From JAVXAG01 sp036660615 (GTDB taxonomy: Bacteria; Bacillota; Clostridia; Peptostreptococcales; Anaerovoracaceae): a stretch of 21,746 bases of DNA. The position numbers and the translations under genes were made by a program. Every line of letters begins with the position of its first letter. The first letter of the stretch is position 1. The notes below the pieces were generated by a model. The model saw only the letters and a list, made by a program, of their open reading frames with translations, was not told the DNA's origin and did not search any database. The stretch lies in NCBI GenBank assembly GCA_036660615.1, contig JAVXAG010000017.1:1-21746 (forward strand). The letters run 5' to 3'. Below, piece by piece: positions 1 to 7,507 of this stretch.

Positions 1-41
1 TCCTCTATTATTATGCTTTTCTGTGGTTGCTTTCATTGGGC

Positions 42-83
42 AAACGGCACTAAGTGGCACAAAAACCACTTCCAGTGCCGTTT
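42..83. repeat. Hairpin repeat, copy 1
   Basis: The 10-nt arms 42-51 (AAACGGCACT) and 74-83 (AGTGCCGTTT) are perfect reverse complements. An inner stem, 52-57 with 66-71, extends the hairpin to 16 bp, with a two-base bulge at 72-73 and an 8-nt loop. A second copy begins 82 nt downstream and matches at 38 of 42 positions. There is no strong T-run on either side, so it does not look like a plain intrinsic terminator. It lies beyond the operon terminator, outside any recognised gene. It may belong to a dispersed palindromic (REP-like) family, but one window cannot show that. Confidence 0.75.
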
Positions 84-123
84 CAATCTCTAAATCAGTC
101 GTAAATTTAAAGAATTGAGCGGC

Positions 124-165
124 AAACGGCACTAAGTGGCATAAAACCCACCGCCAGTGCCGTTT
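124..165. repeat. Hairpin repeat, copy 2
   Basis: This is the second copy of the element at 42-83. Both 10-nt arms (124-133 and 156-165) are identical to copy 1. All four differences lie between the arms. They weaken the inner stem to 4 bp (136-139 with 148-151) and enlarge the internal loop. Perfect arms with a drifting interior suggest that the palindrome is the conserved part. The plus-strand side ends in TTTT, giving at most a weak terminator in that direction. Confidence 0.75.
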
Positions 166-210
166 TAAATATTATCACCGGATTCCTGAAGGCAACTTGC
201 CAGAAAAAGT

Positions 211-246
211 AAATAGCCTCCCATGTTTGCACACAGAAGGCTATTT
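211..246 (-). terminator. Intrinsic terminator ending the efp-to-CBS unit
   Basis: AAATAGCC at 211-218 pairs perfectly with GGCTATTT at 239-246, an 8-bp stem with a 20-nt loop. On the minus strand the stem is followed by a U-rich stretch, UUUACUUUUUCU. The hairpin begins 17 nt after the stop codon of the last minus-strand gene, as expected for a Rho-independent terminator. The long loop lowers certainty about its strength. Confidence 0.72.
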
Positions 247-263
247 GTTGATTCATTTAATAC

Positions 264-1571
264 TTATTCGTCGTCGCTTGCATTATCATTGGAATCATTT
301 GGTGCAATGCAAAGCTTGACTCTTTCTATCCTATGCTCTTTTACTGAAAGGATTTTAAAAGTGTAGTTCTCAAACTCTACAGCTCTTTCAAATATATCCT
401 CAAGTTCCAATTCATCTGGTATTTCGCCTAGAATATCAATTAAGAAGCCACCCACCGTTTCGCTGTTATCCGATTCTAGGGATAGTCCCAGTTCTTCATC
501 TAAGTCATCAAGAGAAAGATTTCCATCAAAGACATAAGTGTTTTCGTCTATTTGTTCAATACTGCTGGTTTCTTCATCATATTCATCATCAATATCACCC
601 ATTACTTCCTCGATAATATCCTCTAATGTAACAATTCCACTAAAGCCACCATATTCATCAATTAGTATTGCAATGTGTTGTTTTGACATTTGTAGCTCAA
701 AGAAAAGCGCATCTATGTTCTTTGTTTCAGGAACAAAGCAAGGCTTTCTAAGGATTGACCTAATATCTACATTTTCGAAGCCATCTTCACGTGCCTTGAT
801 TAAGTAGTCTTTTATGTGAAGGATACCTATAATGTTATCAGTCTCGTTTTCACAGACAGGTATTCTGGAATATCTAAGCTCCATTAATTCATCAATATAC
901 TCTTCCGTTGGATCGTTGATATCGATATAGAAAACATCCGTTCTCGGTGTCATAATTTCATAAGCAAGTTCATCATCAAAAGCAAAAATACTGTTTATCA
1001 TTTTTTTGCCTTCCTCTTTGATTACACCTGTTTCTTGACCAACTTCAAGCATTGACATTACTTCCTCCTCTGAGAAAGATTCATCTTCCATATTGGTTTC
1101 TTGCCTAAAGAGTTTTAAGAACAAGTCGGTAACTAATAAGAAAATCCAAACAAATGGCGTCATAATTCCACAAATCACACGCTGTAAATTCACTAGTGAA
1201 ATGGCAATAGATTCACTGTGTTGCATTGCAACCCTTCTAGGAAGTAATTCACCTAAAACAACAGTGACGAAAATAAATCCTGCCAAGATTATTGCATCAT
1301 GATATGGTAATTGTAATACCGATAACACAAGCGCTGTTCCTGTAAAAATATAGTTCAAAATGCGGTTTGCATATTGATATCTATAAGGTTTATCAAGCAA
1401 CTCCATCAGTCTTGTTTGTTTTATGTTTTCTTCATCAGTAGACATATTTTTAATCTTGTTCCTACTTAATGATTCGAGAGCAGTATTTGATAGTACAATA
1501 ATTCCATTCAATGCAATTAATATAATAATTAAAATAATATACACAGTAACGGTACTGGGGTCAGATGTCAT
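264..1571 (-). CDS. HlyC/CorC (CNNM-type) membrane protein with CBS pair
   Basis: A 435-residue membrane protein of the CNNM/CorC family, often annotated as hemolysin C-like and linked in some members to Mg2+ or other divalent-cation efflux. The N-terminal DUF21 part has hydrophobic segments near residues 8-29, 66-86, 91-110 and 130-154. The typical linker follows, with SEEEVMSML at 167-175 and IMTPRTDVF at 206-214. Two CBS repeats span about 206-325; the second includes DEYGGFSGIVTLEDIIEEV (305-323). The CorC_HlyC domain occupies about 340-420, and the tail is acidic. CBS pairs usually bind adenine nucleotides. The ATG has a strong AAGGAG site, and the gene starts 11 nt after the U32 gene stops. 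It is last in its unit. The transported ion cannot be told from sequence. Confidence 0.9.
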   Translation of the reverse strand: MTSDPSTVTVYIILIIILIALNGIIVLSNTALESLSRNKIKNMSTDEENIKQTRLMELLDKPYRYQYANRILNYIFTGTALVLSVLQLPYHDAIILAGFIFVTVVLGELLPRRVAMQHSESIAISLVNLQRVICGIMTPFVWIFLLVTDLFLKLFRQETNMEDESFSEEEVMSMLEVGQETGVIKEEGKKMINSIFAFDDELAYEIMTPRTDVFYIDINDPTEEYIDELMELRYSRIPVCENETDNIIGILHIKDYLIKAREDGFENVDIRSILRKPCFVPETKNIDALFFELQMSKQHIAILIDEYGGFSGIVTLEDIIEEVMGDIDDEYDEETSSIEQIDENTYVFDGNLSLDDLDEELGLSLESDNSETVGGFLIDILGEIPDELELEDIFERAVEFENYTFKILSVKEHRIERVKLCIAPNDSNDNASDDE

Positions 1572-1582
1572 AATTTTTCTCC

Positions 1583-2806
1583 TTATTTTTTCTTACGCAA
1601 CATATAATTGGGTTTTACTGGTCTTTCAACCTTTATTTTTAATATTTGTTGAGGATGTGGAGCTGATTCAACTGCTTCACCATCTTCATTATACATTTCT
1701 TTTAGTGTTTGAGTAAAGTATTTATCATATGGTCCAAAGATTTCTATTTCTTCACCTATGGACATTTTGTTTCTTTGTTCAACTATGGCATATCCTGTGT
1801 TGGCATCATATTCTCTAACAATACCGACAAAAGAATACTCCCTAGTATAAGCACTTGTTTGGTAATTTTGATCCTTGTTTGTAGGTTTATCAAAATAGAA
1901 ACCTGTTGTAAATTCTCTATGGCTGACTTTTTTACATTCATTTAGCCATTCTGCGTCAAACTGGTAGTGCTGCGGATCAGCAAAATATGAGTCAATCGCT
2001 CTTCTATAAGCACCGATAATAGTAGCCACATAAAAAATACTTTTCATTCGTCCTTCAATCTTTGCTGACATAATGCCAGACTGGACAATTTCAGGGATAT
2101 GCTCTATCATACATAAATCGCGAGAATTCAATATATATGTTCCTCTTGAGTCCTCCTCAATAGGGAAATATTCTCCAGGACGTTGCTCCTCCACTAAGGC
2201 ATACTTCCAACGACAAGGATGGGAACACATGCCACGATTTGCATCACGCTCAGTCATAAAATTACTTAGCAAGCATCTACCTGAGTATGAAATACACATC
2301 GCACCATGAACAAAAGCTTCAAGTTCCATAGATGCAGGCTTTTTCTCATTTAGTTCTGCAATCTCTCTAAAAGTCAATTCCCTTGCAAGGACAATCCTTT
2401 TTACACCCATTTTGTTCCAAAATGAAGCAGTTCTGAAATTTGTCATATTTGCTTGGGTACTCAAATGGATTTCAGCATTTGGAATGATTTCCTGCAGGAG
2501 ATCAATAATACCCGGATCAGAAACTATAAAGGCATCAACATTACATTTATCTATTTCCTTAAGATAATTTGTCAATGGTTCAATATCCTCATTATGAGCA
2601 AAAATGTTTAGAGCAAGATATCCTTTTTTTCCTCGATTATGGACAAATTCCATGCCCTCTTTTATTTCATCAATAGTAAGATTGCCAGCTCCCGATCGAA
2701 GACTAAAAAGTTCCCCACCAAAGTACACAGCATCCGCACCATATTCAATTGCAATTTTAAGTTTTTCCAAATCACCAGCCGGTGCTAAAAGTTCAAAATT
2801 ATTCAT
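1583..2806 (-). CDS. trhP: U32-family tRNA hydroxylation protein (TrhP-like)
   Basis: A 407-residue U32 'peptidase' family protein. Characterised relatives (E. coli TrhP, B. subtilis YrrN and YrrO) are needed for 5-hydroxyuridine at tRNA position 34 rather than for proteolysis. The family signature EAFVHGAMCISYSGRCLLS lies at 163-181. C171, C178, C194 and C232 have about the spacing that holds a [4Fe-4S] cluster in the relative UbiU; C198 is another nearby cysteine. The start chosen is ATG 2806, with GAGG just upstream. The in-frame ATG at 2824 has no Shine-Dalgarno sequence. The chosen ATG overlaps the methyltransferase stop by 8 nt (ATGAATAA), implying translational coupling. The neighbour supports the tRNA role, but U32 paralogues differ in substrate (23S rRNA, ubiquinone), so the exact target is inferred. 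Confidence 0.82.
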   Translation of the reverse strand: MNNFELLAPAGDLEKLKIAIEYGADAVYFGGELFSLRSGAGNLTIDEIKEGMEFVHNRGKKGYLALNIFAHNEDIEPLTNYLKEIDKCNVDAFIVSDPGIIDLLQEIIPNAEIHLSTQANMTNFRTASFWNKMGVKRIVLARELTFREIAELNEKKPASMELEAFVHGAMCISYSGRCLLSNFMTERDANRGMCSHPCRWKYALVEEQRPGEYFPIEEDSRGTYILNSRDLCMIEHIPEIVQSGIMSAKIEGRMKSIFYVATIIGAYRRAIDSYFADPQHYQFDAEWLNECKKVSHREFTTGFYFDKPTNKDQNYQTSAYTREYSFVGIVREYDANTGYAIVEQRNKMSIGEEIEIFGPYDKYFTQTLKEMYNEDGEAVESAPHPQQILKIKVERPVKPNYMLRKKK

Positions 2807-3464
2807 TATTTCCTCTAAATACACTTAGCGCAAGACCATCACCGCAACTTATTATAGAAGTTGAAAAATTTGGTGATGAAGTAATGTACTCAAGGTACTC
2901 TCTCATTTTTTTTATATTAGTTACATGTCTTCCTGTTGGGTCATAAACATCAGAAGCTGTTCTCGCCCTCATTAAAACGTTGTCAGATACGATTAACGCA
3001 TTAGTAGCACAAATACTAGTTGCAGCGTCTAAAAATCGTTTATAGTGGCTTTTTGCGGCATCTATGAACACCATATCGAAGTCACCGACTCCTTGCTCTT
3101 TTATTGCGTTGATACAGTCTTCTCCATCCCCCTGAAACAAGTGAATTTTTTCACATAATCCTAGGTTTTCAATGTTTTTTTCAGCCACAGAAAAAGCCTT
3201 TTCTTGCTTTTCTATTGTGAATATCTCAGAGTCTTCACAGACAGTAGCAAAATAAGCGGCAGAGTAGCCTACTGCCGTTCCTATTTCTAGTATTTTTTTA
3301 GGTTTACGAACTTCCAATAACACATTAAGAAAATTTTCCGTTTCCCTCAATATTATTGGAACATTTTTATCTTCGGATTCTCTACGGAATCTGTCTAATT
3401 GGACATTTTTAGCCTTATAAAATGAATTAATATAATCAGTTACAATGTCATTTGTTATATTCAT
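2799..3464 (-). CDS. trmR: SAM-dependent O-methyltransferase, TrmR-like (tRNA ho5U34)
   Basis: A 221-residue class I methyltransferase of the family 3 (catechol-type) O-methyltransferase group. Motif I, LEIGTAVGYS, is at 59-68. The metal and substrate region FIDAAKSHY is at 133-141, followed by SDNVL at 160-164. In B. subtilis the orthologous position between mltG (yrrL) and the U32 genes holds yrrM, now trmR, which methylates 5-hydroxyuridine to 5-methoxyuridine at tRNA wobble position 34. The same gene order here supports that role over a small-molecule substrate. The start ATG has AGAGGG upstream and lies 10 nt after the mltG stop. The 3' end overlaps the U32 gene by 8 nt. Confidence 0.82.
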   Translation of the reverse strand: MNITNDIVTDYINSFYKAKNVQLDRFRRESEDKNVPIILRETENFLNVLLEVRKPKKILEIGTAVGYSAAYFATVCEDSEIFTIEKQEKAFSVAEKNIENLGLCEKIHLFQGDGEDCINAIKEQGVGDFDMVFIDAAKSHYKRFLDAATSICATNALIVSDNVLMRARTASDVYDPTGRHVTNIKKMREYLEYITSSPNFSTSIISCGDGLALSVFRGNNE

Positions 3465-3474
3465 TGGGCCCTCT

Positions 3475-4524
3475 CTATTGTTTATTTAGTGCAGCATAAT
3501 ACGCATCTTTATCCTTTAAAAACTTTTGATAATTTGCAGAGAAGTTGTGAGTTCCATCTAATTTTTCACTTACAACAAAGTACAAATAGTCAGTTTTAGC
3601 AGGATATAATGCTGCTTTGATTGAAGCTTCACCTGGAGAGCAGATTGGCCCTGGAGGTAAGCCTGGATTTACATAAGTATTGTAAGGAGATTTGATTTGT
3701 GTGTCTGCATCAGTCAAAGACTCCTTTTGTTTTCCAAGAACATATTGAACAGTAGAGCACATTTGAAGTGGCATACCGTCATTAATTCTGTTATATATAA
3801 CACTGGCAACCTTGTCTCTGTCAACGTCCCCGCATTCCCGCTCAATAATAGATGCGACGATGATGATATCATTAACAGAATAACCAAGTTTCTTTGCTCG
3901 TGCGTAGTATTCATCTTTAAATATTGAATCAAACTGATCAAGCATTGTAGTAATTATACTTTCACTAGAAGCACCCATGGCAACTTGGTAAGTATTTGGA
4001 GAAAGATATCCCTCCAAATGATTGTCGCCTGTTTGGGCATTCTTTAAAAAATCATAGTCGAATTTTCCGTTTTTCAATAAATCGACAAATTCTTTTTTGT
4101 CAACTATACCTTCTTTAGCTAATTTATCTGCCGCTTGAAAAATTGTTAGACCTTCTGGAATAGTAAATTGATTAGATTTTACTTTCCCAGATATGATTAT
4201 ATCAGCAATGTCATAAGTTGACATAGATGGTGACAAAGCATAAACCCCTGCCTTGAATTGGCCATCATAACCCTTAAGCTTTGAAATAACTTTAAAATTT
4301 GTTACACTGTCTATTATACCATTGTCTACAAGTGCCTGTCCGATATCCCCTGTGCCAGAACCACTTTCAATAGTGACATTAACATATTTTGTGTTGGATT
4401 CATCCATAGGTGAACTCATTGAACTAAGTGATATTGCAACCCCTATTATTCCAACAATTATTATAGCTACTGCAATACATCCTAGTATAAACAGCTTTTT
4501 ACGATCAGTAAAAAAATCTTTCAT
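3475..4524 (-). CDS. mltG: Endolytic murein transglycosylase MltG (YceG-like)
   Basis: A 349-residue membrane-anchored lytic transglycosylase that cuts nascent glycan strands and helps set their length. A short cytoplasmic N-terminus precedes one transmembrane helix at about 11-34, placing the enzyme outside the membrane. The LysM-like subdomain is around 48-115. Family motifs follow: LEGYLSPNTY (170-179), ASIIERE (224-230) and GLPPGPICSPG (288-298). By alignment with the E. coli ASIVEKE motif, E228 should be the catalytic glutamate. The ATG has AGAGGT upstream. The gene follows efp by 61 nt, with a stem-loop between, and precedes trmR by 10 nt, the same order as yrrL-yrrM in B. subtilis. All key residues are present. 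Confidence 0.93.
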   Translation of the reverse strand: MKDFFTDRKKLFILGCIAVAIIIVGIIGVAISLSSMSSPMDESNTKYVNVTIESGSGTGDIGQALVDNGIIDSVTNFKVISKLKGYDGQFKAGVYALSPSMSTYDIADIIISGKVKSNQFTIPEGLTIFQAADKLAKEGIVDKKEFVDLLKNGKFDYDFLKNAQTGDNHLEGYLSPNTYQVAMGASSESIITTMLDQFDSIFKDEYYARAKKLGYSVNDIIIVASIIERECGDVDRDKVASVIYNRINDGMPLQMCSTVQYVLGKQKESLTDADTQIKSPYNTYVNPGLPPGPICSPGEASIKAALYPAKTDYLYFVVSEKLDGTHNFSANYQKFLKDKDAYYAALNKQ

Positions 4525-4550
4525 CCGTATACCTCTTAATTTAATCTCTA

Positions 4551-4574
4551 AAGGGACGTAAGCCTACGTCCCCT
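4551..4574 (-). terminator. Stem-loop between efp and mltG (weak terminator or processing site)
   Basis: On the minus strand AGGGGACGTA pairs with TACGTCCCTT, a 10-bp stem with one G-U pair and a GGCT tetraloop. It starts 11 nt after the efp stop codon. The following sequence, UAGAGAUUAAAUU, is not a proper U-tract. It is more likely a partial terminator, an RNA 3'-end stabiliser or a processing site that lowers mltG expression relative to efp. No promoter is visible between the hairpin and mltG. Confidence 0.4.
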
Positions 4575-4585
4575 CATTAGTTGTC

Positions 4586-5146
4586 TTATTTTGATCTACC
4601 TAAATATGCACCTGTTCTAGTGTCAATTTGTATGATCTCACCTATCTCAATAAAGATAGGAACTTGAATAATTGCGTCAGTTTCAACAGTAGCCGCTTTT
4701 GTAACGTTAGTTGCTGTATCGCCTTTTACTCCAGGTTCAGTATCTATTACTTTTAAGTCTACAAAGTTTGGCGCTTCAACTAAGAAAGCATTGTCTTTGT
4801 AAAACTTTATTGTAGCTTCATCGTTCTCTCTTAAATATTTCATAGCATCCTCAACTTGGTCAAAACCGATTGGAACTTGCTCAAAAGTTTCTGGATCCAT
4901 AAAATAGTATAATTCGCCATCGTTATATAAGTATTGCATAACCTTAGTTTCGATAAGAGCCTTTGGGAACTTATCGTTAGGGTTAAATGCTTCTTCTCTT
5001 GTAGCACCAGTTAAGATGTTTCTGTATTTTGTTCTAACAAAGGCAGCACCTTTACCTGGCTTAACGTGTTGAAAATCTAAAACTACATGGGGTTCACCGT
5101 TTATTTGAAAAGTTACACCCTTTCTAAAATCACTTGCATAAATCAT
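4586..5146 (-). CDS. efp: Translation elongation factor P
   Basis: A 186-residue EF-P of normal length. It binds between the P and E sites of the ribosome and rescues stalling at polyproline stretches. The three beta-barrel domains fit about residues 1-60, 65-126 and 130-185. The domain I loop tip KPGKGAAF (29-36) carries K32, the lysine that is modified in B. subtilis (5-aminopentanol) and corresponds to E. coli K34. No modification enzyme is encoded in this window. The C-terminal signature IIQIDTRTGAYLGR is present at 171-184. The gene has its own promoter about 40 nt upstream and heads the mltG-trmR-trhP-CBS unit. The ribosome-binding site is only a purine-rich stretch. Confidence 0.97.
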   Translation of the reverse strand: MIYASDFRKGVTFQINGEPHVVLDFQHVKPGKGAAFVRTKYRNILTGATREEAFNPNDKFPKALIETKVMQYLYNDGELYYFMDPETFEQVPIGFDQVEDAMKYLRENDEATIKFYKDNAFLVEAPNFVDLKVIDTEPGVKGDTATNVTKAATVETDAIIQVPIFIEIGEIIQIDTRTGAYLGRSK

Positions 5147-5171
5147 TTTATCTATTTCTCTCTTTCTTTTT

Positions 5172-5184
5172 TCCGTTTAACGGA
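5172..5184. other. 13-nt palindrome over the predicted efp transcription start
   Basis: TCCGTTTAACGGA is a perfect inverted repeat with a single central base. It overlaps the predicted transcription start (about 5181) and the first transcribed bases of the efp promoter at 5188-5216. A site here could be an operator, or a short hairpin at the mRNA 5' end. No known regulator motif was recognised. Confidence 0.35.
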
Positions 5185-5187
5185 TTC

Positions 5188-5216
5188 ATTATAACAAATT
5201 TCGTTGCAATTGCCAA
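5188..5216 (-). promoter_or_regulatory. Sigma-A promoter of efp
   Basis: On the minus strand TTGGCA (5211-5216) and a perfect TATAAT (5188-5193) are separated by exactly 17 nt. TG one base upstream of the -10 hexamer makes it an extended -10. It lies in the only sizeable gap (85 nt) between the YheA-like gene and efp. Transcription should start near 5181, giving a leader of about 35 nt. Confidence 0.85.
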
Positions 5217-5231
5217 GTACTCAATAAAAAT

Positions 5232-5573
5232 TTACATATTAAGTCCATCAAGTCCAACTGCTTCGCCAATTATTTTATAAACATCATTCATCATTAATGA
5301 AAATCTCATTTCTGCTTGCATATATTGTGCAGCAAGAGGATCTTTTATGATGATTTGATATAGTTCTTGAATTTGATTCATAACATCAGGAGTATTTTCC
5401 TGCCCTGTTAAGGTCTTTGCTTGAATTTCAAATTGTTTCCCCTGAAAGTTCTTTATCATCTCTGAAAGCTCAGGGTTTTCCGCAACAACTTCCTTTAATT
5501 TAGCATATTGAATATACTCTTCTGATTCTTGTACAGCCTTTGCAAGGCCATGGGCTTGATCATATACGTTCAT
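5232..5573 (-). CDS. YheA/YlbF-family (UPF0342) protein
   Basis: A 113-residue, almost wholly helical, acidic protein that matches the YheA (UPF0342) branch of the YlbF/YmcA family in length and pattern. Recognisable features are the N-terminal NVYDQAHGLAKAVQESEEY (2-20), the mid-section KNFQGKQFEIQAKTLTGQE (41-59) and the C-terminal YMQAEMRFSLMMNDVYKII. In B. subtilis, YlbF and YmcA form the Y-complex with YaaT that directs RNase Y processing and affects biofilm formation and competence; YheA itself is uncharacterised. The gene follows RNase J by 14 nt and has a strong GGAGGT site, so it is co-transcribed with a ribonuclease. A role in RNA decay is an inference from family and neighbour. Confidence 0.85.
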   Translation of the reverse strand: MNVYDQAHGLAKAVQESEEYIQYAKLKEVVAENPELSEMIKNFQGKQFEIQAKTLTGQENTPDVMNQIQELYQIIIKDPLAAQYMQAEMRFSLMMNDVYKIIGEAVGLDGLNM

Positions 5574-5587
5574 TAGTTACCTCCAAT

Positions 5588-7498
5588 TTATAAATCCATG
5601 AAAATCGGTAATATAACCGGATTTCTTTTGGTTTTTTCGTAGATAAAACTTCTAAGCTCATCTCTTACACTTGATTTTATATAACTCCAGTCTTTTGAAC
5701 TAGAAACTAGACATTTATCCAAAGTATCTTTTACCAATGCACGAGCATCTTTTATCAAATCTTCATTCTCTCTTACATATACGAATCCTCTAGATACAAT
5801 ATCCGGACCAGATAAAATCTCTCCATTTTTTCTATCAAGAGTAGCTACTACAATAATAAGTCCCGATTCTGATAACAGTTTTCTATCGCGAAGGACTATA
5901 TTACCTACATCGCCTACTCCTAAACCATCTACAAGGACAGCTCCGGCACTAGTAATTCCAGTCTGTTGAACAGCTTTATCTTTTGAAACAGTTAATTGAT
6001 CTCCATTTTCCAAGATAAAAATGTTGTTGGGATCCATACCAAGAGATTCGGCAATTTTTGCATGTTGAATCAAATGTCTGTACTCGCCATGAACTGGCAT
6101 AAAGTATTTTGGTTTGATTAGAGAATGCATAAGCTTTAGCTCTTCTTGGCAAGCATGTCCAGAAACATGAATGTCTGCAATATCTGAGTAAATTACATTT
6201 ATTCCTTTTTCGCATAATTTGTTTACAACATTTGTAACCGTTTTTTCATTGCCTGGTACAGGTGATGAGGAGAATATAACCATATCGCCCTTTTTAAGCT
6301 TAACCATTTTATGGTCATTTACTGCCATTCTTGAAAGCGCTGACATAGGTTCTCCCTGACTACCTGTAGTAATTATTACCAATTCTTTGTCTGGAATATT
6401 CTTTGTCTTTTTTATATCAACCATTACACCTGCTGGAATATCAAGATATCCTAGTTCAATGGCAATTGCAACCACATTTTCCATACTTCTACCAGAAATG
6501 GCAACTTTTCTGCCAAACTGAGCTGCAATATCAATTATCTTTCTAACTCTGTGGACATTTGATGAGAAGGTAGCAATAATAATTCTGCTAGTCGACTCTC
6601 TAAAAATGCCTTCAAGGGTTTTCCCTACTACCTTTTCAGAAGAAGTAAATCCAGGTCTAAGAGCATTTGTGCTATCAGCCAGCATTAAATCTACGCCTCT
6701 CCTGCTAAGCTCTGCCAATTTTGTAAAGTCAATTGGCTCACTATCAATTGGAGTATAGTCAATCTTAAAGTCCCCAGTATGGAAAATAAGCCCTGCTGGT
6801 GTTTCAATAGCCAAACAAATTGCATCAGCAATTGAATGGGTTGTTCTAATAGTTTCAATATTGAAAGCACCTAGTTTTACTGTATCTCCAGCTTGAATAG
6901 TATTAAGATCTGCTGTCAAAAAGTGTTCTTTTAACTTATTTTGTACCAATCCCAAGGTCAACTTTGTTCCATAAATTGGAACGTTAATCTTCTTTAACAA
7001 ATAAGGAATACCGCCTATATGGTCCTCGTGACCATGAGTCAATATCATACCAACAATTTTTTCTTTGTTCTTTTCCAAATAAGTAAAATCTGGAATAACA
7101 ATATCGATACCAAACATTTCATCCTCTGGAAACGAAAGACCACAATCTATAATCAATATTTCGTCTTTGTATTCAAGTAAGGTCATATTTTTACCAATTT
7201 CGTTCAGACCTCCAAGAGGAATTACTTTTATACTACCCGTCTTTGGGGTGGGTTTGTTTGGTTTACGCCCATTATTTTTTACTGGGACTTGAGGTGCCTT
7301 ATCCATATGTGGCGTTTTTTGCACATTTGGAGTTCTTGGGGCTTGAGATGTTTTTGGTACATGTGCAGCCCTTTGAGCTTGTGGCACTTTTGGTTTCTGC
7401 GGTGCTTTTTGCATCGGTGATACCTTTGAACCATGAGGTGCTTTTGCTCCTTGTGATTCTGGTGAGATTGAACTCACTTTGTTTTCATTTTCTTTCAT
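5588..7498 (-). CDS. rnjA: Ribonuclease J with basic proline-rich N-terminal extension
   Basis: A 636-residue metallo-beta-lactamase/beta-CASP ribonuclease with endonuclease and 5'-to-3' exonuclease activity in mRNA decay and rRNA maturation. The core starts near residue 89 (KVIPLGGLNEIGKN, 91-104). The zinc motif HGHEDH is at 155-160, and other family segments include FHTGDFKID, TTGSQGEP and PVHGEYRHL. The core is about 548 residues, close to the usual 555. The first 88 residues are extra: low-complexity, with about 14 prolines, many K/R/Q/A and almost no acidic residues after position 15, probably disordered. The ATG at 7498 has GAAGG upstream and no stop interrupts the extension, so it should be translated. 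The gene lies 9 nt after leuS and 14 nt before the YheA-like gene. J1 versus J2 type cannot be decided. Confidence 0.94.
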   Translation of the reverse strand: MKENENKVSSISPESQGAKAPHGSKVSPMQKAPQKPKVPQAQRAAHVPKTSQAPRTPNVQKTPHMDKAPQVPVKNNGRKPNKPTPKTGSIKVIPLGGLNEIGKNMTLLEYKDEILIIDCGLSFPEDEMFGIDIVIPDFTYLEKNKEKIVGMILTHGHEDHIGGIPYLLKKINVPIYGTKLTLGLVQNKLKEHFLTADLNTIQAGDTVKLGAFNIETIRTTHSIADAICLAIETPAGLIFHTGDFKIDYTPIDSEPIDFTKLAELSRRGVDLMLADSTNALRPGFTSSEKVVGKTLEGIFRESTSRIIIATFSSNVHRVRKIIDIAAQFGRKVAISGRSMENVVAIAIELGYLDIPAGVMVDIKKTKNIPDKELVIITTGSQGEPMSALSRMAVNDHKMVKLKKGDMVIFSSSPVPGNEKTVTNVVNKLCEKGINVIYSDIADIHVSGHACQEELKLMHSLIKPKYFMPVHGEYRHLIQHAKIAESLGMDPNNIFILENGDQLTVSKDKAVQQTGITSAGAVLVDGLGVGDVGNIVLRDRKLLSESGLIIVVATLDRKNGEILSGPDIVSRGFVYVRENEDLIKDARALVKDTLDKCLVSSSKDWSYIKSSVRDELRSFIYEKTKRNPVILPIFMDL

Positions 7499-7507
7499 AT
7501 TTACCTT

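Noticed and set aside
1..93. An open plus-strand frame running from the left edge through hairpin copy 1 to TAA at 91-93, possibly the end of a gene
   Set aside because: Only 30 codons are visible, most of them repeat sequence, with no recognisable family. The repeat's perfect palindrome explains the sequence better than coding.
42..165. The twin repeats as a CRISPR array
   Set aside because: There are only two copies, with a 40-nt gap, strongly palindromic units and no cas genes. The interior varies between copies, unlike CRISPR repeats.
191..201. GGCAACTTGCC palindrome beside the end terminator
   Set aside because: It is too short to form a stable hairpin once loop bases are left unpaired, and it has no clear link to a regulator.
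5976..6215. Minus-strand open frame of 79 codons in a second frame
   Set aside because: It lies inside the conserved RNase J coding region and is a shadow of that gene.
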